A stretch of DNA of 64,000 nt from NCBI GenBank assembly GCA_020633205.1, contig JACKEB010000015.1:186001-250000 (forward strand). The letters are read 5' to 3'. This DNA comes from Polyangiaceae bacterium (GTDB lineage: Bacteria > Myxococcota_A > Polyangia > Polyangiales > Polyangiaceae). This document shows, one piece after another, positions 55,465 to 64,000 of the stretch (positions within the stretch are counted from its first letter, which is position 1; each line of letters starts with the position of its first letter). The position numbers and the translations under genes were made by a program. The notes under the pieces are model-generated. The model saw only the letters and a list, made by a program, of their open reading frames with translations. It was not told where the DNA came from and made no database searches.

Positions 55465-57261
55465 ATGAATCGAGTTGACGACGACGCGGTATCCCAAAAA
55501 GCGAGACCTAGCGCTTCCCTCGACGGTTCATCCGGGGAACCCTTTGAGGTTCTATCGCCGAAGCGCCTACGAGTGGGCGATTCACCTGCGAGTCAGCATG
55601 AGCTATCCCCAAATTCCGTAAAGAATTGTGGGGAGGAGCGCACCGACGTTGGACAAGCAATCGATCGGGCCTCTAAGCTCTTCAAGGTGGACTTGGAGGC
55701 CGAAAACGCGAAGCTGCGCGCCCAAGTCGCGGCGCTGGAGCTCCGTCTAGACCAGACGTTTGAGCAGAGCACCGCAGTGAAGCTGGTGATCGATCCAGCG
55801 GACGGCTCGATTCTCGAAGCCAACCCGGCGGCCATCAGCTTCTACGGCTACTCGGCAGAGGAGTTCTCAGCGCTGCGCATCACGGACCTAAACCAGCTTC
55901 CCCCCGAGCTGGTGGCCGAAGAGTTGGCCGCGGCGCGTGAACAGAAGCGCTCCTACTTCGAGTTCAAGCACCGCCTCAAGAGCGGAGCGGTGCGTGACGT
56001 TCAGGTCTACTCAGGACCCGTCCGAATGTACGATCGAGACTGCCTGTACTCGATCATTTGCGACATCACCGATCGCACTCAGCTCGCCGATCAGCTCGCG
56101 CACGCTCAGCGTATGGACGCCCTGGGGCGCCTGGCAGGCGGAGTGGCTCACGACATCAATAACCTGCTCACCGCACTCGACATGCTCGCTAGCTTGATCC
56201 GCAGCGACGTCGAGCATGCGCGACCAGTAGAGACTCACCTCCGCGAAGTGGAGCAACTCACCCAACGCGGTGCATCGCTCACTGGGCAGCTCCTCGCCTT
56301 CTGTCGGCGACAGATGCTCGAGCCGCGCTTGCTCGATCTGGGCGCGGTGATGACCGGAGTGGAGACCCTGCTTCGACGCTTGCTCAACAATCGTGTTTCG
56401 CTGACCGTTGATATCCCCAAGGAATCGATCCAGGTCGTCGCGGACCTCACGCGGCTCGAGCAGGTGTTGCTGAATCTCGTGTTGAACGCCCGGGACGCGA
56501 TGCCTGAGGGCGGTCAGATCGGCTTGAACCTGGAGCGGATCTCGACCACACCGGACTTGCGAGAGGAGCTGGAGATAGAGTGGCCAACCGCAGCCAAGGT
56601 CACGATCACGGATCAAGGCGTTGGGATGGATGAGGACACTCTCCGTCACGCCTTCGAGCCGTTCTTCACCACCAAACCCTCAGGGCAGGGGACGGGGCTC
56701 GGCCTCTCGACGGTCTACGGCATCGTTCAGCAGTCGGGCGGGCGCATCCGGGTCCTGAGCCAGCTGAATCGCGGCTCGAGGTTCGAGCTCTTCTTCCCCG
56801 AGGCGGTGGAGCCTGAATTGCTACCAGAGCCGGCACCGCCCGTGGAGAGCATTGCTGGCGGCAGCGAGACCTTGCTGCTGGTGGACGATGACGGCGCGGT
56901 GCGCACGACGCTCGCTGCGGTGCTCAGGGAGGCGGGGTATCAGGTGCTTGAGGCGTGCGACGGAGAAGAAGCCTTGGCGATGCTCTGCGAGCAGCGGTTC
57001 GCCGTAGATCTCGTGGTGAGTGATGTCGTGATGCCGAAGCTAAACGGGCCAGAGTTCGTCGCGCGCGCTCGCGCGAGATTCGCAGGCCTGCGGGTGCTCT
57101 ACATGTCCGGCTTCCTAGACCTCCCCAGTGTTGGCAGCGGCCTGAAGGGCGTTGGTGGGGATCCCCTGTTGACCAAGCCCTTCCCTGCGTCGCGCTTGGT
57201 GGGCAAGGTGCGGGACCTCCTGGACTCGGCCCCCCAGCGCCGTACGCTTGATAAGTCTTGA
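55465..57261 (+). CDS. Hybrid histidine kinase (PAS, HisKA, HATPase, receiver)
   Basis: 598 residues. A ~75-residue N-terminal segment and a short coiled coil precede a PAS domain (~100-205; SILEANPAAISFYGYSAEEF). The phospho-acceptor box is GRLAGGVAHDINNLLTAL, followed by the ATPase N box NLVLNARDAMPEGG and G boxes DQGVGMDE and GTGLGLSTV. The C-terminal receiver (~475-590) has LLVDDDGAVR, the phospho-Asp in VVSDVVMPKLNG, and a Lys in LLTKPFP. There are no membrane helices, so it is cytoplasmic and probably senses an internal signal. Its stop overlaps the TTG start of the secretion ATPase gene by 4 bp. Confidence 0.93.
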   Translation: MNRVDDDAVSQKARPSASLDGSSGEPFEVLSPKRLRVGDSPASQHELSPNSVKNCGEERTDVGQAIDRASKLFKVDLEAENAKLRAQVAALELRLDQTFEQSTAVKLVIDPADGSILEANPAAISFYGYSAEEFSALRITDLNQLPPELVAEELAAAREQKRSYFEFKHRLKSGAVRDVQVYSGPVRMYDRDCLYSIICDITDRTQLADQLAHAQRMDALGRLAGGVAHDINNLLTALDMLASLIRSDVEHARPVETHLREVEQLTQRGASLTGQLLAFCRRQMLEPRLLDLGAVMTGVETLLRRLLNNRVSLTVDIPKESIQVVADLTRLEQVLLNLVLNARDAMPEGGQIGLNLERISTTPDLREELEIEWPTAAKVTITDQGVGMDEDTLRHAFEPFFTTKPSGQGTGLGLSTVYGIVQQSGGRIRVLSQLNRGSRFELFFPEAVEPELLPEPAPPVESIAGGSETLLLVDDDGAVRTTLAAVLREAGYQVLEACDGEEALAMLCEQRFAVDLVVSDVVMPKLNGPEFVARARARFAGLRVLYMSGFLDLPSVGSGLKGVGGDPLLTKPFPASRLVGKVRDLLDSAPQRRTLDKS

Positions 57262-59078
57262 TTGCTGCGCGCACCACGTCTCTCGGTTTCGACGAACTGT
57301 TGACCTACCTGGTCGAGGCGCAGGTCATCTCGAGTAGTACCGCGCGGACATTGCTCGACCAGGAGCCGAAGCAGCGCCTGATCGCGGTGCGGATGCGCAC
57401 GCCAAACGCACCGCCAAGCTTGGACGAGCAGCGGCGTCTCGCACCAGGAGTATCGGCGTTCGAGCTCTTGATGTCCTTCAATGCCAAAGGCCCGGAGGGG
57501 GAGTATATCCGAGAGGATACGGTTGTTGAGGTATTTGCCGAGCGAGTCGGGGTGCCTTTCGTGAAACTCGACCCGCTCAAGCTCGACGCAGCCATTGTAA
57601 CGTCGGTCTTTTCAAAGCCTTTTGCCCGCAAGCACGGCATGTTGGTGATTGATGCGGATGAATCTCGGGTGTTGGTTGCAACCAGCGATCCGTTCAACCC
57701 TCTGGCTCTCGAGGCCGTGCAGGACGTAGCGCGCAAGCGCGTCGAGCTGGTGGTCACGCCCCCAAGCGACATCCAGCGCCTGATCACCGAGTTTTTCGGT
57801 TTCCAGCGTTCGGTGGAGCGTGCCGAACAGGACCTGACTGAGTCGTTCAATCTCGGCAACCTCGAGCAGTTCGTGCGCATGCAGTCGGAGCGCGAGATCG
57901 AAGCCTCGGATCAGCACGTGGTGAACGCGGTTGAATACCTCTTCTCTTACGCCTTTCAGCAGCGTGCGAGTGACATCCACATCGAACCGAAACGGAACGA
58001 GAGCCTCGTGAGGTTTCGCATCGACGGAGCGCTCCACCAGGTGAATAGGCTTCCCGCGGTCGTGCATCGCGCCGTCATCAACCGCATCAAGACCCTCGCG
58101 CGTCTAGACATCGGAGAGAAGCGACGACCTCAAGATGGGCGCATCAAGACGGAGTTCCAGAACAAGGCCGTCGAGTTTCGCGTATCAACCTTGCCGGTCG
58201 CCTTCGGCGAGAAGGCCGTGCTGCGTATCTTCGATCCGGAAATCGTGCACGACGACATTCGCCAACTTGGCTTCTTCGAGCGCGAAGAACAGCTCTTTGA
58301 ACGGCTGATTACGCGTCCCCACGGAATCGTTTTGGTCACCGGCCCTACTGGCTCCGGGAAGACGACGACTCTCTACACCGCGCTGCGTCGGCTCGCGAAC
58401 GACGACGTCAACATCACCACGATCGAAGATCCGATCGAGATGGTGTTCGAACGCATCAACCAAACGGCCGTGCAGTCCGCTATCGGGATCAGCTTTGCTT
58501 CGGCACTACGTACGATCCTGCGCCAAGACCCGGACATCATCATGGTCGGTGAGATCCGCGACCTCGAAACCGCGCGTAACGCGATCCAGGCGTCCTTGAC
58601 GGGACACCTGGTGTTCTCGACGCTGCACACGAACGACGCCCCGAGCGCCGTCGCCCGCCTGATCGACCTCGGGATCGAGAACTTCTTGTTGGCTTCAACG
58701 TTGAGCGGCCTGATCGCGCAGCGCCTGGTCCGCCGAGTTTGCGCCAGCTGCGCGGAGGAGCGCTCCCTGACGGAGTCCGAGTTGGGCCAGCTTGGTGGGC
58801 TCGTGGATGTTACCGGGGGGGCGCTACCTTTGGTCCGAGAAGGCGCCGGCTGTGTCGACTGCCGGCATACAGGCTTCAAGGGGCGCCAAGGCATCTTCGA
58901 GATGTTTGAAGTCAACGAGGCAATTCGCGAGCTAATCATGCAGAAGGGCAGCGTGGACGCAATACGCGCTCAAGCCCGAGGCGATGGCATGTTGAGTCTG
59001 CGTGAGGCCGCAGTGCAAAAGATGTTAGCGGGAGAGACCAGCTTTGGAGAGGTCCTGAAAGTCACTGCAGTCGACTAG
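57258..59078 (+). CDS. GspE/PilB-type secretion ATPase
   Basis: 606 residues from TTG 57258. The N-terminal GspE/PilB domain (~90-190) is followed by the ATPase core: SDIHIEPKRN, Walker A GPTGSGKTTT, Asp box with TTIEDPIEM, Walker B IIMVGEIRD and His box STLHTNDAPS. A tetracysteine zinc motif is present (CASC ... CVDC). It powers type II secretion or type IV pilus extension in its family, but no pseudopilin, GspF or GspD gene is nearby. The 4-bp overlap with the hybrid kinase points to joint expression. Confidence 0.93.
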   Translation: MIAARTTSLGFDELLTYLVEAQVISSSTARTLLDQEPKQRLIAVRMRTPNAPPSLDEQRRLAPGVSAFELLMSFNAKGPEGEYIREDTVVEVFAERVGVPFVKLDPLKLDAAIVTSVFSKPFARKHGMLVIDADESRVLVATSDPFNPLALEAVQDVARKRVELVVTPPSDIQRLITEFFGFQRSVERAEQDLTESFNLGNLEQFVRMQSEREIEASDQHVVNAVEYLFSYAFQQRASDIHIEPKRNESLVRFRIDGALHQVNRLPAVVHRAVINRIKTLARLDIGEKRRPQDGRIKTEFQNKAVEFRVSTLPVAFGEKAVLRIFDPEIVHDDIRQLGFFEREEQLFERLITRPHGIVLVTGPTGSGKTTTLYTALRRLANDDVNITTIEDPIEMVFERINQTAVQSAIGISFASALRTILRQDPDIIMVGEIRDLETARNAIQASLTGHLVFSTLHTNDAPSAVARLIDLGIENFLLASTLSGLIAQRLVRRVCASCAEERSLTESELGQLGGLVDVTGGALPLVREGAGCVDCRHTGFKGRQGIFEMFEVNEAIRELIMQKGSVDAIRAQARGDGMLSLREAAVQKMLAGETSFGEVLKVTAVD

Positions 59079-59479
59079 CGGTTCGCGTCAGGTGTTCCGC
59101 TCGAGCCCGCACCGCTCGAGTTACCACGAGGAAACCAACTAGTTTGCCGGTTGACGGTCGACACCCAGGAGCCTATGCCTCCGCGGCGCAGTCACGCGCT
59201 CGCCCGCTCGCACTGTCCTATTCGGTGCGGCTGCACGCGACACCTGGGGCCGTTTCTTCGTTGTTACATCGCGCGATATCGGCACACGGTGGCGTATGCA
59301 CGCCGCTTGCAAATCGAGCCAAGTCGCGCGCCAACCCCCATTACAGCGGGGTTCTTTCCGCGCAAAAACCGCAATGCTCAGGCTCCGGTGCGGTTGTCGA
59401 GCCGAGCGTGGAGAGCTTTGATAGTCTCCGTGTGTTTCGGGCGCGGCCTCGTCGGCTGACTCGCTAGGAAGATATCACC
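59079..59479. other. Intergenic region, no supported gene
   Basis: About 400 bp. The small ORF at 59144-59467 has shifting composition and no ribosome-binding site. The DUF2378 ribosome-binding site (AGGAAG near 59466) is at the end. Nothing else is recognised. Confidence 0.45.
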
Positions 59480-60088
59480 GTGGAACTGTACGCAGGCTAT
59501 CGACGCGGGGTGGAGCTGGTGGCACCCCACTGCGACATCGAGACCAGGTTGGCGGACGTTCCTCCGTCAGCCAAGGTCCGAGGCCCGCTGTTCCGCTCGG
59601 TGTATCAAGCGCTCGAAGCAGCCGGGCATCTCAAGGCCTTCCAAGACTTGGTGCCGATCCGCAAGCGCTCGTCCTTCGGTGAGTTTCCCTTGGGCGAGTA
59701 CCTCATTGAACTGGCTGTCGCCGGTGCGCTGATGGCCACCCCTGAGTCACTCGAACAGGGCATGTTCGACATCTCACGCAACAACGCCCGGGTCTTCGCG
59801 TCAACATTGATGGGGAGAGCGCTCCTTCGCCTCCTCGCTCGGGATCCCGTCAGGCTCACGGAGCAGGCGGTCGCGGCGCGCCGCCAGATGGCGAACTACG
59901 GGGACTGGCGGATGGTGCGTCATGGCCCTCACGACATCGAGATGGTTTATCGCGACGAGTACACGTGGCTCGAGAGCGCGATCGCGGGGGCCGCTGTCGG
60001 TTCTTTCGAGGCCTGCGATGTCGAGCCGCGCGTCGAGACGCTGCTGAAGGATCGCTACAACGGCTCTACCCGGATTCGTTGGGAATGA
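59480..60088 (+). CDS. DUF2378 (TIGR02265) family protein
   Basis: 202 residues from GTG 59480, with AGGAAG ~8 bp upstream. It matches the myxobacterial paralogous family in its pattern: VRGPLFRSVYQALE near the start, FGEFPLGEYLIELAVAGALM in the middle, and a C-terminal AIAGAAVGSFEACDVEPRVE. The family is abundant in myxobacteria and often neighbours signalling genes; its function is not established. It is convergent with a hybrid kinase gene, and the two coding regions overlap by 23 bp. Confidence 0.75.
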   Translation: MELYAGYRRGVELVAPHCDIETRLADVPPSAKVRGPLFRSVYQALEAAGHLKAFQDLVPIRKRSSFGEFPLGEYLIELAVAGALMATPESLEQGMFDISRNNARVFASTLMGRALLRLLARDPVRLTEQAVAARRQMANYGDWRMVRHGPHDIEMVYRDEYTWLESAIAGAAVGSFEACDVEPRVETLLKDRYNGSTRIRWE

Positions 60089-61667
60089 ACCCAACGGCGC
60101 GCTCGATTTGAGAGAGCAAGCGCGCCCGCGTGATGGGCTTTTGCAATACGGGAACGCGGATCTCCCGCAGGTAGGCTTGGTATTCGGGGGGAGGGTCCGT
60201 CGTGACGAAGATGGTCCTCAACGCAAGCTCCGGTCGGTTTGCCTCCAGCCACTCGAGCAGCGCACGGCCATCGACGGAAGCCATGGCGAGATCGGTGACG
60301 ACTACGTCTGCTGCCGAGCCTGACAGCAAGAGCTCAATCGCCTCCTGACCATCGGCCGCCAGGAGCACATCACAGTGCTCTCGAAGCGAACTCGCGTAGG
60401 CCTTCAGCATGCGCTCGTCTTCATCCACAGCCAAAACGGCGATTCGCTGCGCTCGCCGTGCGGGGGTTTGACGAAAGCGCGCTGCGTTCTGCATAGCCTT
60501 GAGAAGATCGACGCGGCTTGGGCGCTGGATCAAGGCGACGAAGGTCGCACCGACGCCGTGGACGGACTCAACCAACAGGTCCCCCCCCAGACCGCGCATG
60601 ATCGAGCGTGAGATGGAAAGGCCGAGACCCGTGCCGAAGTCTTCACGCTTCGTCGTGAAGAACGGGTCGAAGATGTGCTCGATCGTATCGTGAGGGATAC
60701 CGGGTCCCGTGTCTGAGATCGACACCGCGACCGCATCGTCATCCGCGCGGATAGAGACCCGAATGCGGTGAACCGAACGCTGTACCTCACGTACCGCGTG
60801 CGCCGCGTTGATAAGCACGTTGGTAAACACCTGGGTCAGCCGGGTGCGAGACGCCACGACCGGCGGGACGTCAGGAGCGTAGTCGCGCTCCAAGGCAGCG
60901 AACGGAGTGATCTCCCGTCCGACGATGCGCACTACTTGATCCATCAGCTCCGGGAGGTGGACGACTTGCGGTTCCTCCGTGTCATCCGGGCGCGCGAACA
61001 CCTTCAGGTCGCGGACGACGCTCGCGATGGTCTCCGAAGCCGACAGCACCTCATCCACGAGCTCGTTCGCCTCATGAGAAGGCACCCCGCTGCGCATGCT
61101 CTGAGCAAGCTCTGTCAGTTCGTCCAAGCTCGCGCCGCGTTCGCGCTCCACGAGACCACGCACCCGATTGCGGGCATCAAAGAGCGGTCCGAGCTGTACC
61201 CGGATGGCCTCCACCGTCAGCATGAGTGCCGCGAGGGGGTTGTTCACCTCGTGAGCGACGCCCGCGACCACAGTACCCAGCGCCGCGAGTTTCTCGGATT
61301 GGACGGCTGACGCCTGCAAGCGTTCCTGGTGACGGCGCAAACGCGCGCGCAGATGCACCCGATCGAGGAACGCGAGCACGGCTTGCTGACTCGGTAGACC
61401 GCTACCGAGCACCAACGAATCATCCGCCCCCGCATCGATCGCAGCGAGGACGCCTGACTCGTCAGGAGAGTACACACCTAGCGGCTTGCCGCCGTGGCTC
61501 AGACGAGCCTGGCGGACCGCGTCCGACACAGGGAGCTCAGCTGTTTCAACTTGGCAATTGGGAGTTGCGGGCAGGCCTTCGAGCATCTGCCGGAGGCTCG
61601 TGGCGAGCTTCCCGTCGAACAGCAGGAGCAGCGTGTGCGGAGCATCGGCAGGAAAGTGCGAGTCCAC
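60066..61667 (-). CDS. Hybrid histidine kinase with C-terminal receiver
   Basis: 533 residues. The N-terminal ~110 residues look like a degenerate receiver (HTLLLLFDGKLATSLRQML). HisKA phospho-acceptor box: ALGTVVAGVAHEVNNPLAAL. A helical insert separates it from the ATPase domain (NVLINAAHAVREV; DTGPGIPHD; GTGLGLSIS). The C-terminal receiver has VLAVDEDERM, the phospho-Asp in VVVTDLAMASVDG and a Lys in VLQKPIT. No membrane helices. It lies 43 bp downstream of the KAS III-like gene on the same strand and may be the third gene of that operon. Confidence 0.9.
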   Translation of the reverse strand: MDSHFPADAPHTLLLLFDGKLATSLRQMLEGLPATPNCQVETAELPVSDAVRQARLSHGGKPLGVYSPDESGVLAAIDAGADDSLVLGSGLPSQQAVLAFLDRVHLRARLRRHQERLQASAVQSEKLAALGTVVAGVAHEVNNPLAALMLTVEAIRVQLGPLFDARNRVRGLVERERGASLDELTELAQSMRSGVPSHEANELVDEVLSASETIASVVRDLKVFARPDDTEEPQVVHLPELMDQVVRIVGREITPFAALERDYAPDVPPVVASRTRLTQVFTNVLINAAHAVREVQRSVHRIRVSIRADDDAVAVSISDTGPGIPHDTIEHIFDPFFTTKREDFGTGLGLSISRSIMRGLGGDLLVESVHGVGATFVALIQRPSRVDLLKAMQNAARFRQTPARRAQRIAVLAVDEDERMLKAYASSLREHCDVLLAADGQEAIELLLSGSAADVVVTDLAMASVDGRALLEWLEANRPELALRTIFVTTDPPPEYQAYLREIRVPVLQKPITRARLLSQIERAVGFIPNESG

Positions 61668-61710
61668 CGGCGGAGTCTACTTCAATGCCCCCCCGGCATG
61701 TCGCGACTTT

Positions 61711-62772
61711 CTACCAGTCGACGAGTATCGCTGCGCGCGTGAGGCCCGCGCCCTGCGCAAACAGCACACTCTTCGAACCTTCCGCGAGATGTCCGTTGGC
61801 GCGGGCATCGAGTAGATTGCTGACCACGCCGCAAGCGCCCAGGTGGGCATATTCGTCGAAGGTGACCGGCACGTGCGCCGCGGCCAGGCCTGCAGCTTCG
61901 GCGATCGCCCCGGGAACCCAACGGCGCGGCTGGACGCTCGCAAACACGTTGATCTCGTTCCCGCGAACGTGCGCGCGCACCAGGAGTTCACTGACCGTGG
62001 ACATGCCGATGTGAACAGTTTGCGCGATCAGCGAGCGCGCGAGCTCGGGAGCTAGACTACCCGGGTAGTAATCCGGACCTGCCTTCCACCACGGCGGATC
62101 TTCCTCCTTCCCGCGGCACCAGGTCACCGCGGGGTAGTACTCCCCATGGGTGACGGCGTGGAGCGTGCCGATCCCGCGCCGCTCGGCGGCGCACACGACC
62201 ATCGCGGTGGCGGCATCTCCAACGTTCGGCGATGCCGGATGCATAAGCGGAAACGCCCTGGTCATCATGTGGCTCTGGGTGAGCAGCACGCAGCGTGCGC
62301 GACCAGACTCGATCAACGCCGCCGCCAGACCGAGCTGGGCCACCGAAGTTGCACAGCTTGCCTCGAGTCCGAGAGCCATTGCACGACGGATCCCCAGTAG
62401 GTCCGCCACGCGTGGGGCACTTGGAGGAACCACGCGATCAGGCACCGCTGCCCAGGACATGACGACGTCGACCTCGTCAGGCGACACTCCCGCGTCGAGC
62501 AATGCTGCTGCGCCTGCTTTGCTTTCCGCGAGGCAAGAGTTGACGTCCGCCGGCGCAACTCGCCGCTTCCGAGCCCCAAGGAACGGGTCATCCGCTTCTG
62601 CCGCCAAGTAGCGTTTGCCGAGTGCCTCGCGCGGGTCATCCTCCACCCGTACGTCCACGAGCTCACGCCGGTTGCTCGAGCGGCCCCGTTCCGCGAACTC
62701 CTGGGGCCAATCCGCATTCGTTCGGACTTGCTCTGGGTACCAGGCGCCGAGTCCAGTGATGCGCGCTCTCAT
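61711..62772 (-). CDS. KAS III (FabH)-like thiolase-fold enzyme with altered active site
   Basis: 353 residues. Start ARITGLGAWYPEQ, nucleophile Cys140 in GLEASCATSVAQL, NVGDAATAMVVCA, and the end SVLFAQGAGLTRAAILVDW follow the FabH/KAS III fold. By alignment, the catalytic His of the HQAN motif is replaced (ASVQPRRW) and the Asn of the GN-T motif is His310 (DEYAHLGACG). Condensation by the normal FabH mechanism is therefore doubtful; acyl transfer or another thioester reaction is possible. It is coupled to the upstream ThDP enzyme by a 4-bp ATGA overlap and followed by a hybrid kinase. It may belong to a specialised-metabolite pathway. Confidence 0.82.
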   Translation of the reverse strand: MRARITGLGAWYPEQVRTNADWPQEFAERGRSSNRRELVDVRVEDDPREALGKRYLAAEADDPFLGARKRRVAPADVNSCLAESKAGAAALLDAGVSPDEVDVVMSWAAVPDRVVPPSAPRVADLLGIRRAMALGLEASCATSVAQLGLAAALIESGRARCVLLTQSHMMTRAFPLMHPASPNVGDAATAMVVCAAERRGIGTLHAVTHGEYYPAVTWCRGKEEDPPWWKAGPDYYPGSLAPELARSLIAQTVHIGMSTVSELLVRAHVRGNEINVFASVQPRRWVPGAIAEAAGLAAAHVPVTFDEYAHLGACGVVSNLLDARANGHLAEGSKSVLFAQGAGLTRAAILVDW

Positions 62773-64000
62773 GCGACCCCCTTGTTCGACAGCATACTCA
62801 TGTGTTGCAGCGCTTCATTTCGGCCGCCGCCGGCGAGTCGTACGTCGCGGTCGATTCGGATGTCCAAGACGGCTGGGCCACCTAGCTCGAGCAAGCGATC
62901 AAACAATTCCTCCCGGATTTCCCCGGGGTGGTTCACTCGTACGCCAGTCACGCCCATCGAGCGAGCCCAGGCGGCGAAGTCCACGAAGTCTGTGGACCAC
63001 TGCGCTTCACGACCGAATACTTGCTTGTAGCCGTGGTAGACCATGTTGTAGCGCGCGTCGTTGAACACGGCGAAGATCACCGGTAGGCGCTCCTTCGCCG
63101 CGACCAACAGCTCCATCCCAGCCATCTGCATGCTTCCATCGCCACAGATGCACACCACCGGACGCGCTCGATTCCCGATAGCAGCGCCGATCGCGCCGCT
63201 GACCCCGGAACCCATGCTTCCGAGGCCCAGCTGGATTTGAAAGCCTTTGGGATCCTTCGCCGTGAGGTAGTGAAGGGCGAAGAGCATATGCTCGCCGATG
63301 TCGGTGACGAACGTGGCGTTTGCACCCGCGGCGCGCTCCAGCTCGACGACGGCGCGCTGGGGGGTGATCAACGGCTGATCCTCACCCCCAAAAGTTGCGT
63401 CGTCGAACGGTGAGCGAGCCCGAAGCTCACGCAGCTTCCCGCGACAACGCGTGTTGCGCAGGCCTTCCTCGAGCACGACGTCGTACATCTTTTCGGCGAA
63501 CGCGCCCACGTCACTCACCACGCCGAGCTCCGTCGGCAAGTTGCGATTGAACACGGTCGCGTCGCGGTCTACGTGGACCAGACGCCCTCCAGGGGCGACG
63601 TAAGGCGTCGGACCGACGGAGCAATCATCCAGATCCGTTCCAAGCACGACCGCGACGTCCACCCCGAGCTTCGTGTAGTCACGCGCCCAGATAGAGGCCG
63701 CCAGCCCGCCATGGCGCAAGGAGCGAGGATGCTCCTCGCTGACGATGCCCTTCGCCTTGGGCGTGGTGACGAACGGAACGTCCAGCGCATCGACGAGCCG
63801 GCGCAACACCTTCGAGTAAGGCCTCGCTCCCGAGCCGAACACCAGAAGTGGGTGCTCCGCTTGGGCGAGCAAGCGACACACTTCGAGAACGACGCTACGG
63901 TCTGGCTCACTCAGGCGGCGAGTTACCGTGCGGGAAACTCGGAAACCGTCCGTCTTGGCGGCTCCGCGGTCGATTGGCACGACCAACAGCGCTGGGCCAG
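62769..64000 (-). CDS. ThDP-dependent enzyme, acetolactate-synthase-like, partial
   Basis: Cut by the window edge; the N-terminal pyrimidine-binding domain, including the activating Glu, is missing. The visible part starts GPALLVVPIDRG, the usual end of that domain, then the central domain (HPLLVFGSGARPYSKVL; VVLGTDLDDC) and the pyrophosphate-binding domain with the metal/ThDP motif CGDGSMQM ... NDARYN. Such enzymes decarboxylate 2-oxo acids and couple the aldehyde unit to an acceptor. Which acceptor is used cannot be told. It overlaps the KAS III-like gene by 4 bp, so the pair is probably one pathway. Confidence 0.85.
   Translation of the reverse strand, partial: GPALLVVPIDRGAAKTDGFRVSRTVTRRLSEPDRSVVLEVCRLLAQAEHPLLVFGSGARPYSKVLRRLVDALDVPFVTTPKAKGIVSEEHPRSLRHGGLAASIWARDYTKLGVDVAVVLGTDLDDCSVGPTPYVAPGGRLVHVDRDATVFNRNLPTELGVVSDVGAFAEKMYDVVLEEGLRNTRCRGKLRELRARSPFDDATFGGEDQPLITPQRAVVELERAAGANATFVTDIGEHMLFALHYLTAKDPKGFQIQLGLGSMGSGVSGAIGAAIGNRARPVVCICGDGSMQMAGMELLVAAKERLPVIFAVFNDARYNMVYHGYKQVFGREAQWSTDFVDFAAWARSMGVTGVRVNHPGEIREELFDRLLELGGPAVLDIRIDRDVRLAGGGRNEALQHMSMLSNKGVA

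Noticed and set aside
59144..59467. Two small plus-strand ORFs in the gap before the DUF2378 gene
   Set aside because: No ribosome-binding site, no recognisable domain, and mixed codon use.

Overview
The window looks like a chromosomal segment of a high-GC myxobacterium (Myxococcota, most likely order Polyangiales). Supporting signs are lipoproteins with GGSGGT-type linkers, Ser/Thr kinases with an HRDVSPHN catalytic loop followed by a PEGA-like tail, an FHA partner, a DUF2378/TIGR02265 myxobacterial-family protein, hybrid histidine kinases, and an alternative complex III (ACIII) locus joined to a caa3-type oxidase. I see no tRNA, rRNA, CRISPR array, prophage or insertion sequence. Placement is by inspection of the translated sequence only.

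Layout. 1-2953 (minus): a TRAP transporter operon, T-component lipoprotein, DctP binding protein and a membrane subunit cut by the window edge. 3118-13942: mixed single genes, namely a HEAT-repeat lipoprotein, a diacylglycerol-kinase-family lipid kinase, a small lipoprotein, CTP synthase (pyrG), an unknown exported protein, a family 5 ABC binding lipoprotein, a PBP4-type D-Ala-D-Ala carboxypeptidase, a MATE exporter and a small membrane protein. 14099-28305 (minus): an 11-gene respiratory operon, actA-actB-actC-actDE-actF-(unknown)-sco-ctaC-ctaD-ctaE-ctaF. It would carry electrons from quinol through ACIII to a cytochrome c oxidase with its own cytochrome c domain, and it ends in a strong terminator. 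28464-33995: a sigma-70 family factor, a single-chain ABC exporter, and rpmI-rplT-pheS with a recognisable promoter and a structured leader but without infC or pheT beside it. 34074-44363: a lipoprotein/TPR pair, carB, an AT-richer island, then an FHA protein, a Ser/Thr kinase and a TPR/PEGA-like protein. 44382-50759: a Cys-rich lipoprotein, two GH13 alpha-amylase lipoproteins behind an operator-like inverted repeat, and L-serine dehydratase. 50885-55022: a coiled-coil protein coupled to a lytic transglycosylase, a PhnD-like protein without a signal peptide, and a DUF1244 protein. 55465-64000: a hybrid histidine kinase coupled to a GspE/PilB-type ATPase, a DUF2378 protein, and on the minus strand a ThDP-dependent enzyme (cut by the window edge), a KAS III-like enzyme with altered active-site residues, and another hybrid kinase.

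The items most worth follow-up are the ThDP enzyme/KAS III-like pair, the ActD-ActE fusion, the shared CATAACGCCC promoter element in front of both the ribosomal-protein operon and the respiratory operon, the operator-like site upstream of the amylases, and the hybrid kinase translationally coupled to an orphan secretion ATPase.
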